A stretch of DNA of 16,523 nucleotides from Actinomycetota bacterium (GTDB lineage: Bacteria > Actinomycetota > Thermoleophilia > Gaiellales > Gaiellaceae): the NCBI GenBank assembly GCA_005885565.1, contig VAXK01000154.1, positions 1 through 16,523 on the forward strand, written 5' to 3'. Both the position numbers and the translations under genes were made by a program. The notes under the pieces are model-generated. The model was not told the origin of the DNA. It made no database searches and saw only the letters and a program-made list of their open reading frames with translations. Positions within the stretch are counted from its first letter, which is position 1. Each line of letters opens with the position of its first letter. Positions 6,567 through 14,619 of the stretch are shown piece after piece.

Positions 6567-8428
6567 GCGCCGCCACCCCGGACTTCGACTACGTCGTCGT
6601 CGGGTCCGGCGCGGGCGGCGGGCCGCTCGCCGCGAACCTCGCCGAGGCCGGGATGCGCGTGCTCCTGCTCGAGGCGGGCGGGGACGAGGAGAACCTGCAC
6701 TACCAGGTGCCGTGCTTCCACGGCGAGGCGACCGAGGACGACGCCTTCTCGTGGAAGTTCTTCGTCCGCCACTACGCCTCCGAGGAGCAGAGCCGGCGGG
6801 ACTCGAAGTTCGTGCCGGAGCACGACGGCGTCTTCTATCCCCGCGCGGGCACGCTCGGCGGCTGCACGGCGCACCACGCCCTGATCACGATCTACGGCTC
6901 CGACACCGACTGGGACGCGATCGCGAAGGAGACGGGCGACCGGTCGTGGCGCAATCCCAAGATGCGCTTCTACTTCGAGCGCCTCGAGCGCTGCAACTAC
7001 ATCGCTCCTCCGAGCGGGCTCGCCGCGCTTGCCTTCCGGGTGCCGTTCATCTCGCGCTTCTTCAGCCCGCGCCACGGCTACAACGGCTGGCTCTGCACGC
7101 AGACCGCCGACGCGAAGCTCGCGCTCGGCGACTCGCAGCTCGTCGGCGTGATCCTGGACGGCGCCGCCTCGGCCCTCGAGGCCTCGCTCGGCCGTGCGCT
7201 CCACGCCCACGAGCGGCTCGAGAGCTACCTCGACCCCAACGACTGGGTGACGCACCGGATCGGCCTCCAGGGACTGTGGAACACGCCCATCTCCACCGTG
7301 AACGGCCGCCGGAACGGGACGCGAGAGCGGATCAAGGCCGTCGCGGAGGCGCACCCGGACAGGCTCGTCGTGAAGACGCACGCGCTCGCGACGCGCGTCC
7401 TCTTCGACGGCGACACGACGGCGCTCGGCATCGAGTACGTCGACGCGCCGCACGCCTACCGCGCCGACCCCCGGTCGAACGGCGCCGCCGCGCTTCCCGC
7501 GCCCGAGCAGGTGCGGGTTCGGCGGGAGGTCATCCTCTCGGGCGGCGCGTTCAACACCCCGCAGCTCCTCATGCTCTCGGGGATCGGGCCGCGCGAGGAG
7601 CTCGAGCGGCACGGCATCGACGTGCGGGTCGACCGGCCCGGCGTGGGCGAGAACCTCCAGGACCGCTACGAGGTCCCCGTCGTCTACGACCTGCCCGAGG
7701 ACTTCAAGCTCCTGTCGGGCTGCTCGTTCGAGCCACCAGCCCCCGGCACGGAGCCCGACAAGTGCTTCCGGGCTTGGGAGCAGGGCGAGGGCCTCTACAC
7801 GACGAACGGCGTCTCGCTCGCCATCATCCGTCGCTCGCTCCCGCAGATGCCCGTGCCGGACCTCTTCATCTTCGGGCTGCCGGCGGCGTTCCGCGGCTAC
7901 TACCCCGGCTACTCGGGCGAGCTCGAGCGGCACAAGGACAAGTTCACGTGGGCGATCCTCAAGGCGCACACGCGGAACAGGGCCGGCACCGTCCGGCTGC
8001 GCTCCGCCGATCCGCGCGACACCCCAGACGTCAACTTCCGCTACTTCGACGAGGGGAGCGACGCGGCCGGCGAGGACCTGGACGCGCTCGTCTCGGGCGT
8101 CCAGTTCGTCCGCCGGATGATGAGCGACCACATCGACATCGGCGCCGAGGAGACGGTGCCCGGGCCGGGCTACGGCTCGGAGGACGAGCTCCGCAGCTTC
8201 ATCCGCGACAACGCGTGGGGCCATCACGCGTCGTGCAGCTGCAAGCTCGGGCGCCCGGACGACCCGACGGCCGTCCTCGACAGCTCGTTCCGCGTCCTCG
8301 GCACGAAGAACCTGCGGGTCGTCGACGCCTCCGTCTTCCCGCGCATCCCGGGGTTCTTCGTCGTGACGCCGGTCTTCATGATCAGCGAGAAGGCCAGCGA
8401 CGTGATCCTCGCCGACGCGCGCCCGTGA
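6563..8428 (+). CDS. GMC-family FAD-dependent oxidoreductase
   Basis: A 621-residue GMC flavoprotein. The FAD-binding Rossmann motif GSGAGGG is at 14-20 with the ribose-binding acid in LLLEAGG (Glu37). The first family signature is RAGTLGGCTAHH (94-105), the second SGGAFNTPQLLMLSGIGP (326-343), and the catalytic His region is WGHHASCSCKLG (552-563). The C-terminal LRVVDASVFPRIPGFFVVTPVFMISEKA matches the family end, but by eye the usual second active-site Asn/His position (family TNAP) is Val601. Members oxidise alcohols or carry out unusual flavin chemistry. Here oxidation of a fatty-acid-derived alcohol or aldehyde is plausible from context, but the substrate is unknown. The GTG overlaps the previous stop (GTGA) without a strong Shine-Dalgarno. 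No signal peptide. Confidence 0.93.
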   Translation: MSAATPDFDYVVVGSGAGGGPLAANLAEAGMRVLLLEAGGDEENLHYQVPCFHGEATEDDAFSWKFFVRHYASEEQSRRDSKFVPEHDGVFYPRAGTLGGCTAHHALITIYGSDTDWDAIAKETGDRSWRNPKMRFYFERLERCNYIAPPSGLAALAFRVPFISRFFSPRHGYNGWLCTQTADAKLALGDSQLVGVILDGAASALEASLGRALHAHERLESYLDPNDWVTHRIGLQGLWNTPISTVNGRRNGTRERIKAVAEAHPDRLVVKTHALATRVLFDGDTTALGIEYVDAPHAYRADPRSNGAAALPAPEQVRVRREVILSGGAFNTPQLLMLSGIGPREELERHGIDVRVDRPGVGENLQDRYEVPVVYDLPEDFKLLSGCSFEPPAPGTEPDKCFRAWEQGEGLYTTNGVSLAIIRRSLPQMPVPDLFIFGLPAAFRGYYPGYSGELERHKDKFTWAILKAHTRNRAGTVRLRSADPRDTPDVNFRYFDEGSDAAGEDLDALVSGVQFVRRMMSDHIDIGAEETVPGPGYGSEDELRSFIRDNAWGHHASCSCKLGRPDDPTAVLDSSFRVLGTKNLRVVDASVFPRIPGFFVVTPVFMISEKASDVILADARP

Positions 8429-10761
8429 CCGACCCGGCCGCGACGGCCGCGACGAAGGAACTGCGGCTCGCGCTCGTCCTGTACGGCGGCGTCTCGCTCG
8501 CGATCTACATGCACGGGATCACGAAGGAGCTGCACAAGCTCGTCGCGGCCTCCCGCGCGCTCGACGTGGACGCCGCCGCGAACCCGTTCCCGGCGGCGAC
8601 GACCGAGCACGTCTACTGGAAGACGCTCAAGCGCCTGGGCGACGACTCCGGCGTGCGGACGCGCGTCGTCGTCGACATCGTCTCGGGCACCTCGGCGGGC
8701 GGGATCAACGGCGTCTACCTCGCGAAGGCGCTCGCGCAGAACCTCCGGCAGGACGAGCTGCGCGACCTCTGGATCAAGAAGGGCGACATCCAGAAGCTCC
8801 TGCGTGGACACGTGCCGGGGCGCGGGAAGGTCCGGCTCGGTCTCGCGCTCCTCGCGGCGATCCGGCGCGGGAACCGCAACGAGCCGGTGCTGAAGGGCGA
8901 CGTGCAGTCCGTCTGGTACGTGGAGGCGCTGGAGCAGATGGACGGGCACCCGTACGTCCAGGGCGTGGACACGCTCATGCCGGACGACCACGACCTGGAG
9001 CTGTTCGTCACGACCACGGACTTCTACGGCTACGACCGCGACATCCCGCTCGCCGACGAGGTCGTGACCGACCGCCGGCATCGCCACGTGTTCGCGTTCC
9101 GGCGCACCGGCGACCGCAACCAGTTCACGCCGACGTACAACTACGGCCTCGCCTTCGCGTCGCGCGCGACGTCGTCCTTCCCCGGCGCCTTCCCCGCCGT
9201 CGGCTTCGCCGACTTCGAGCGCTACTTCCACCCGCCGATCTCGCTCGGCGACTTCGACCGGGAGTTCTGCCGGATCTACGAGCTCTCGGGCTGGTCGGCG
9301 AAGTACACGTACTTCATGGACGGCGGAGTGCTGGACAACTACCCGTTCGACCACGCGATCGACGCCATCCGGGGCCGGCGCGCGGACGTCGAGGTCGAGC
9401 GCAGGCTCCTCTACGTCCAGCCCGACCCACGCGCGCCGGAGCGCCGGCGGGGGCAGGAGCCGGCGCCGGGCTGGATCCGCACGTTCTGGGGCGGCACCTC
9501 GGCGATCCCGTCCCACGAGCCGATCTTCGACCAGCTCCTGCGCATCATGGAGCGGAACGAGCGGGTGGCGGCGATCCGCGAGATCATCGAGTCGAACTTC
9601 GAGTGGGTGCGCGGCCGGGTCGAGGAGCCTCTGCACGGCGGGAGCCTTTTCGCCGCGTTGCCGGAGGCCGACGACGCGCTCCTGCTCGACCTGCGAAACG
9701 CGGCCACGACGGCCGCGAACGCCGGCCTCGGCCACGGCTACGCCACCTACGTCCGGCTCAAGATCCGCGCCGTCGTCGACGAGTTTGCGAGCCTCGTCAA
9801 CGCCGTCCTCGACTATCCGGACGACTCGGACCACGCGTTCTTCGTCCGCGCCGTCGTGAGCCAGTGGGCCGACGACGGCGGGCTCTTTGCCCGCGCCCCC
9901 GGGCCGACCGACGAGCAGCTCGACTTCCTGCGCCGGTTCGACCTCGACTACGGGCTCCGCCAGCTCCGGTTCCTGATCGCCGCGGTGAGCTGGTGGTACG
10001 GCGTCGTCGACAAGGACGACACGCCCACGCGCGAGCAGCTCGGAGCGGCGAAGAAGCTCCTCTACGACCGCATGGAGGAGCTCGAGCGGACGACGAGCGG
10101 CGCCGCGCTCCCGCCGGCGCTGCGCGGGCAGCTCGTGGCGGTCTTCGACGAGCAGGCGATCGCGACGGCGATCGCCGAGGACGAGCTCGACCCGAGGCCC
10201 TTCCTCGCCGCCCGACACGCCGACCTCGACGCCGTGCGCGCAGAGCTCGGCACCTTCCTCGACGACACCTTCGGCGACTTCACGCCGAAGCTCACGCACG
10301 ACCTGCGCGAGCTGACGGCGGGCTGGCCGCCGGCGCCGCGCGCGGACTTCTTCGTCCGCTACCTCGGGTTCGCGTTCTGGGACGTCCTCCTCTTCCCGGT
10401 GCAGTCGCTGAGCCGGGCGGGCGAGCGGGACGAGGTCAAGGTCCTGCGCGTCAGCCCGCTCGAGAGCGACCTGCTGAAGCCGCTGCCCGGGACACCGAAG
10501 CTCCGCGGCACCGGCTTCCGCCACTTCGCCGCCTTCTTCGACCGTGCGTACCGCGAGAACGACTACCTCTGGGGCCGCCTCGACGGGGCGGAGCGCCTTC
10601 TCGGCCTCCTGCTCCCGTCCGCACAGGTCGCCCCGCCATGCGCCGACGCCTTCGACGCGATCCTCACCGAGGAAGCGCCCGACCTGCCGACAACAGGCCG
10701 CCTCGTCGACCATCTGCGGACCCAGCTCGGCGCGCTCCGAAGCGGCCCACCTGCGACCTAG
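8425..10761 (+). CDS. Patatin-like phospholipase/acyl hydrolase, large form
   Basis: A 778-residue patatin-related protein. Near the N-terminus LALVLYGGVSLAIYMHG (residues 15-31) provides the glycine-rich oxyanion loop. The nucleophile elbow GTSAG follows at 88-92 (Ser90), and the dyad Asp299 lies in DGG (299-301); all three are intact. SRATSSFPGAFP (246-257) is typical of the long patatin-related family. The ~450 residues after the catalytic domain are helix-rich and not assignable by eye. Such enzymes cleave acyl chains from membrane lipids. Next to an alpha-dioxygenase-like enzyme, the obvious role is supplying free fatty acid, though this is inference. The GTG overlaps the GMC stop by 4 bp. 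No signal peptide, so it acts inside the cell, probably at the membrane face. Confidence 0.92.
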   Translation: MTDPAATAATKELRLALVLYGGVSLAIYMHGITKELHKLVAASRALDVDAAANPFPAATTEHVYWKTLKRLGDDSGVRTRVVVDIVSGTSAGGINGVYLAKALAQNLRQDELRDLWIKKGDIQKLLRGHVPGRGKVRLGLALLAAIRRGNRNEPVLKGDVQSVWYVEALEQMDGHPYVQGVDTLMPDDHDLELFVTTTDFYGYDRDIPLADEVVTDRRHRHVFAFRRTGDRNQFTPTYNYGLAFASRATSSFPGAFPAVGFADFERYFHPPISLGDFDREFCRIYELSGWSAKYTYFMDGGVLDNYPFDHAIDAIRGRRADVEVERRLLYVQPDPRAPERRRGQEPAPGWIRTFWGGTSAIPSHEPIFDQLLRIMERNERVAAIREIIESNFEWVRGRVEEPLHGGSLFAALPEADDALLLDLRNAATTAANAGLGHGYATYVRLKIRAVVDEFASLVNAVLDYPDDSDHAFFVRAVVSQWADDGGLFARAPGPTDEQLDFLRRFDLDYGLRQLRFLIAAVSWWYGVVDKDDTPTREQLGAAKKLLYDRMEELERTTSGAALPPALRGQLVAVFDEQAIATAIAEDELDPRPFLAARHADLDAVRAELGTFLDDTFGDFTPKLTHDLRELTAGWPPAPRADFFVRYLGFAFWDVLLFPVQSLSRAGERDEVKVLRVSPLESDLLKPLPGTPKLRGTGFRHFAAFFDRAYRENDYLWGRLDGAERLLGLLLPSAQVAPPCADAFDAILTEEAPDLPTTGRLVDHLRTQLGALRSGPPAT

Positions 10762-10765
10762 GAGG
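10760..10765 (+). promoter_or_regulatory. Strong ribosome binding site for the DUF4331 gene
   Basis: AGGAGG begins inside the patatin stop codon and lies 6 nt before the GTG at 10772. It decides the start of the DUF4331 protein and shows that this gene has its own initiation signal, unlike the GMC and patatin genes, which rely on overlapping starts. Confidence 0.75.
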
Positions 10766-10771
10766 ACCTCT

Positions 10772-12324
10772 GTGGCCGACCACAACGACCCGAACGCCGT
10801 CAACACGATTTTCTCCGACATCGACGTCAGCGCCGCCGACGTCTACGACATGTTCGGCTACCCGAGCGACACGACCGAGGGGAGCGTCGTCATCGCGCTG
10901 ACCTTCGCATCCGTCCCGGAGGCGGGGGTCTTCGACACCGACATGCTCTACCGGCTCCAGCTCGCCGCGCACCCGCGGGTCGCGCGCCACCCGAGAGACT
11001 GGTCGCTCGACGCGCTCCTCGACTACGCCACCGGAATCAAGGACAAGTACCTCGGCGAGCTCAGCGTGGCGGAGATCCGCGCACGTTCGCACGAGGAGGG
11101 CCGCGCGAAGGTCGACTTCTCGAACTTCCCGGGCGGCAGCTTCTCGACGGTCGTCGAGCTGAACCAGGTGGTCGAGACGGAGACGCCGAGCGGGCGCTCT
11201 TCCTCGGCGGCCGCGACGACGCGTTCTTCAACGACCTGCCGGGCTTCTTCCGCTCGATCAACTACGCGCCGCAGTTCTACCACGTGCCTCACACCATGCC
11301 CGACCTGCGCGAGCTGCCGATCCCGAAGACGTTCCTCGAGCTCGAGGGGAACGACCTCTTCAACTTCGATCCCGAGAACCCGATGCTCGGCCGCGGCGTG
11401 AAGAAGGACCTGCCGCCCGGGCCGCTGACCTGGGACGGCGACCGCTTCGCCAAGGACGAGCAGGGCAACTTCCGCTTCGTCTACAGCGGCGTCGACGCGC
11501 AGGCGGGCAAGAACGTGAACGCAATCGTGCTCGAGTTGCCGCTCGACTTCGTCACGAACGACCCCGAGCGCGACCGGATCGTGAACGTGTGGGGCGAGAG
11601 CTGGGTGCTGAAAGCCGCGAACAAGGTCGAGACGATCCCCGACCACCCGTTCTGGCTCGAGCACCCGTGGGCGCTCCTCGACCTCGTCCGGCTCGACGAC
11701 GAGCTGAAGCAGTACAAGCTCGTGGACACCGTCGGCCAGCCCTTCGCCGACGCGGCGCTCAGCGAGCGGGAGAACAACCGCCAGCTCGGCGCGAACAACT
11801 TCTGGCTCGCGCCCCACTTCGTGAAGCGGCTCGGCCACCTCGGCTGGGGCTTCGGGCCCTCGATCAGCGCGCTCGGCTTCGAGACCTCGTTCGACCACGA
11901 GCACTCTCCGGTCTCGGTGCACCGCACCTATGCGACGGCGATCCAGGCCTTTCCGCGCACGGCCAAGACGCTCTTCCAGGAGCTGCGCCTGCCGGACGAC
12001 TCCTGGAACAAGCACGGGCTCGACATCCCGCTCAAGCGGCCGATCGACATCTTCGTCCCGAACGTGTGCCCGATCGACATGGACACGACGGGCACGTGGC
12101 CGTACGGGCGGCGGCTCGAGGATCAGGTCGCGACGCGGTTCCTCTCGCTCTTCCTGGACATGGAGGCCGAGCTCGACGGCAAGCCCTACGACCTGGAGAT
12201 GCTGAACGACCAGGCCCTGTGGGACAAGGTGCCGATCGTCCCGAAGACGCCGCCGAACCCGTTGCAGAACGACGTGGACTTCCTGGCCGAGTTCCCGTAC
12301 CTCGCCGAGCCGCATGCCCACTGA
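10772..12324 (+). pseudogene. DUF4331-domain protein gene interrupted by a one-base frameshift
   Basis: Two consecutive frames together encode a protein of about 517 residues. The first part (from the GTG at 10772) reads DHNDPNAVNTIF, DIDVSAADVYDMFGYPS and VVIALTF, a typical DUF4331 start. The match is lost at about 11183-11200 and resumes one frame back as RALFLGGRDDAFFNDLPGFF, then NVNAIVLELPLDF, RRLEDQVATRF and the family ending FLAEFPYLAEPH. One missing base, for example one G of a CCGGAG, would restore a single frame. The frame from 11200 to 12324 is open and well biased, so the damage is recent or a sequencing error. Without the repair, translation ends at 11401. DUF4331 proteins have no firmly established function; this one lacks a signal peptide. 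It overlaps the TPR gene by 11 bp. Confidence 0.82.
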
Positions 12325-13429
12325 CTACGAGCGCGACCTGGCGCGAATCGCGGACGAGCTCGCGAGCCTCGCCGACGAGCCTGCGAGCGCGGACCGCGCG
12401 ACGCGGATCGCGAACTGCCTCTACCGCCGCGCCTCGATGACCGGCGACCTCGGCGAGCTCGAGGAGGCGGAGGCCGCGGTGGACGCCGGGATCGAGGAGC
12501 TCGGGCCTTGGCCGGATCTCTGCTTCTTGAAGGCGAACGTCGACTTCAAGCTCCACCGGCTCGAGCGAGTGAAGGCCGCCCTCGAGCTGTCGCCGGCCCT
12601 GCGCGCGTCGTCCGAGGGCCGGGCTCTCCAGGCCGACCTCGACCTCGAGGAGGGACGGGACGAGGAGGCGCGGCGGGGCTACGAGAGCCTCGTCGAGGAC
12701 GACCGGTCGTGGTCGGCGCTCGCGCGGCTCGCGAACCTCGAGGCCAAGCTCGGCGACCCGCAGCGCGCCGACGAGCTGTACGCGGAGGCGGTGGACGAGC
12801 TGACGGCGAAGGAGCTCCGCTCGTACTGCTGGGTCGAGCTCCAGCGCGGCGAGCTCGACCTCGCCGCCGGCCGCTACTCGGACGCGGAGGAGCACTACGA
12901 CCGGGCCGAGAGCGCGTACTCGGGCGACTGGCTCGTCGACGAGCACAGGGCGAAGCTCTGCGCGGGGCGGGGTCGGCTCGACGAGGCGCTCGCGCTGTAC
13001 GGGAGCGTCGCCGCCCGGGCGTCCCGGCCGGAGCTCCACCAGGCGCTCGGCGACGTCTACCTCCGCGCGGGCTCGCCGGAGGAGGCGCGGCCGTGGCACG
13101 ACCTCGCGCTCGCCGCCTACCTCGACTCGGTCGAGCGCGGCGGCGTCCACTACTACCACCACCTCGCCCATTTCTACCTCGAGTCGCGGCCCGACCCGGA
13201 GGAGGCGGTGCGCTGGGCGCGCGCGGACCACGAGCTGCGCCCGAACCTCGAAACTCGCGCGCTATGGAATCGAGCGGTAGAGGCGGAGGAACGTCGTGCG
13301 GAAGCCGCGGCGAGGCCAGAAGCGCGACGAGAGGAGGTTCGTCACCCGCCAGTCGGTGACCATCGTCTCGTAGCCGGCTCGGCGCGCCCAGGCGAAGGCG
13401 GCGCCGGTCAGCGCGACGCCCACGCCTGA
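12314..13429 (+). CDS. Tetratricopeptide-repeat protein with atypical C-terminus
   Basis: A 371-residue protein whose residues ~45-315 are tandem helical hairpins with TPR spacing: alternating small and large hydrophobics, GDLGELEEAEAAV, AGRYSDAEEHYDRAESAY, GRLDEALALYGSV and AGSPEEARPWHDLAL. TPR arrays mediate protein-protein contacts, so a scaffold for the upstream enzymes is plausible. The ATG lies 11 bp inside the DUF4331 gene, so it is part of the operon. From about residue 317 to the stop the protein is encoded opposite the acetyltransferase gene; the tail is Arg/Ala/Glu-rich with no repeat pattern and looks like an accidental extension. The real protein may have lost its native 3' end through a rearrangement near 13255. 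Confidence 0.82.
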   Translation: MPTDYERDLARIADELASLADEPASADRATRIANCLYRRASMTGDLGELEEAEAAVDAGIEELGPWPDLCFLKANVDFKLHRLERVKAALELSPALRASSEGRALQADLDLEEGRDEEARRGYESLVEDDRSWSALARLANLEAKLGDPQRADELYAEAVDELTAKELRSYCWVELQRGELDLAAGRYSDAEEHYDRAESAYSGDWLVDEHRAKLCAGRGRLDEALALYGSVAARASRPELHQALGDVYLRAGSPEEARPWHDLALAAYLDSVERGGVHYYHHLAHFYLESRPDPEEAVRWARADHELRPNLETRALWNRAVEAEERRAEAAARPEARREEVRHPPVGDHRLVAGSARPGEGGAGQRDAHA

Positions 13430-14233
13430 GCCGCGCACCTCCGGGAGCGTCGCCGCCCAGGCGAGGTAGGCCGCCCGCTCGGGCCTCGCTAGGCCCGTGA
13501 CCTCGTGCGGCGCGTCGCCCGCCTGCTCGCCCGACGCGACGACGAAGCCGCCCACGAGGCGGCCGCCGACCTCGGCGACGAGCGTCCCGACCTCGTCGGC
13601 GGCGACGTCCTCCTCGATCGAGGCCCGGATCGCCCGAGGATCCTCGACGCGCAGGTTCGCCGAGAAGACGGGCGCGCCGGCCTGGTGCCGGCGGATGAGC
13701 GGCGTGAGCTCGAGGACGCCCTCGACGTCGTCCGGAGTCGCCTCGCGTACGGCCTCGGGCCACGGAGCGTCCGGCACCTCGACCACCCCGGCGGCGTGCT
13801 GCTGGCCGAAGCCGACGCGGTACCAGGCCTGGAGCAGCTCGCCCTCCGAGGCCGGAACCTGGACGTAGTGCCGCGGCCGGCCCTCGTCCACCCAGCGGTC
13901 GGCCGCGAGGCCGTAGAGATCGCGGACGAGCTCCGGCTCGACGGCCGCATGACCCGCGTGCCCGACCCAGACGTTGGGGCCGCCCCAGTGCGCCTCGTCG
14001 TCGGGCGCGCCGAAGAGGTAGCCGACGAGACGCCCGTCGAGGAACCCTGCCGCCCCGCTCGCTCCGTCGCGGCGCCACGCGGCCTCGATCCCCTGCCGCG
14101 CGCCGGCGGCGTGATCGAACCGGGCGGGAAGCATCGGCTCGGCAGTGCGGTGACGGCGATGGCGCTCCGCCAGGAGCTCGGCCGCCGCGTCGAGATGCTC
14201 GTCGGCGAACGGCCGCAGCTCGAGCCTGGACAC
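13262..14233 (-). CDS. Double-domain GNAT N-acetyltransferase
   Basis: A 323-residue protein with two GNAT folds. The N-terminal half (LELRPFADEHLDAAAELL, GFLDGRLVGYLFG, EGELLQAWYRVGF) is a degenerate domain. The C-terminal half (from REATPDDVEGVLEL at about 163) has the acetyl-CoA loop VRGSGVG (266-272) and a TNLLSSRFWPRRGF segment, typical of an active domain. It probably transfers an acetyl group to an amine, substrate unknown. The GTG at 14233 is the first suitable start; no Shine-Dalgarno is seen, but TATGCT lies 6 nt upstream, consistent with leaderless transcription. Its 3' end runs 168 bp into the convergent TPR gene. It is divergent from the zinc-ribbon gene, 68 bp away. Confidence 0.88.
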   Translation of the reverse strand: MSRLELRPFADEHLDAAAELLAERHRRHRTAEPMLPARFDHAAGARQGIEAAWRRDGASGAAGFLDGRLVGYLFGAPDDEAHWGGPNVWVGHAGHAAVEPELVRDLYGLAADRWVDEGRPRHYVQVPASEGELLQAWYRVGFGQQHAAGVVEVPDAPWPEAVREATPDDVEGVLELTPLIRRHQAGAPVFSANLRVEDPRAIRASIEEDVAADEVGTLVAEVGGRLVGGFVVASGEQAGDAPHEVTGLARPERAAYLAWAATLPEVRGSGVGVALTGAAFAWARRAGYETMVTDWRVTNLLSSRFWPRRGFRTTFLRLYRSIP

Positions 14234-14301
14234 GCGGCGAGCATACGACTACAACGAGAGGGAGCTGCGGCTCGAGTGAGGGGACGAACGAGGAGGGGAA
14301 C

Positions 14302-14619
14302 ATGAGCGAGTCGCAGCGACCTTTCGAAGACGATTTCGTCGAGTTCTTCCGCGCCGGTGATCCCGTTGCGGGCGACTTCCAGTGCGTCGCCTGCGGCCGG
14401 CCCGCCGTGCACCGCGGCCTGCTGTCGCGCTGCGCGAGCTGCGGGAGCGCGCTCTGGGAGCGCGGAACCCGGACGCCGTTCGCGGATGTGTTCAGCGGTC
14501 TCGGCCGCCGCCTGGCTCTCGTCAGTGGTGAGGAGCCGCCACGCTTCGATACGCCGCGTACGCCGGCTTTCGCGACCAGTCGAAGCGGACGAGACCGAAG
14601 TTCTGCTCGCGGTCGCTGA
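14302..14619 (+). CDS. Small zinc-ribbon protein
   Basis: A 105-residue protein with four cysteines in two CxxC knuckles (28/31 and 44/47) separated by 12 residues, a standard zinc ribbon, preceded by an acidic/aromatic N-terminus (FEDDFVEFFRAGD). The ATG at 14302 has GAGGAGGGG about 5 bp upstream, the strongest start signal in this part of the window. The role is unknown; small zinc ribbons of this type often bind nucleic acid or proteins. Residues ~74-105 are encoded opposite the glycoside hydrolase 3' end and become Arg/Ser/Pro-rich, so the functional part is probably residues 1-73. Confidence 0.75.
   Translation: MSESQRPFEDDFVEFFRAGDPVAGDFQCVACGRPAVHRGLLSRCASCGSALWERGTRTPFADVFSGLGRRLALVSGEEPPRFDTPRTPAFATSRSGRDRSSARGR

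Noticed and set aside
8224..10821. Long open minus-strand frame opposite the patatin gene
   Set aside because: Same antisense composition artefact; the patatin catalytic motifs on the plus strand settle the coding strand.
11183..11202. Programmed -1 frameshift in the DUF4331 gene
   Set aside because: No X-XXY-YYZ slippery heptamer or clear downstream stem is visible; a one-base deletion or read error is simpler.
14234..14301. Inverted repeat GAGC-TGCG-GCTC between the acetyltransferase and zinc-ribbon genes as a terminator
   Set aside because: Four-base arms without a T run, in a divergent promoter region; too weak to call.
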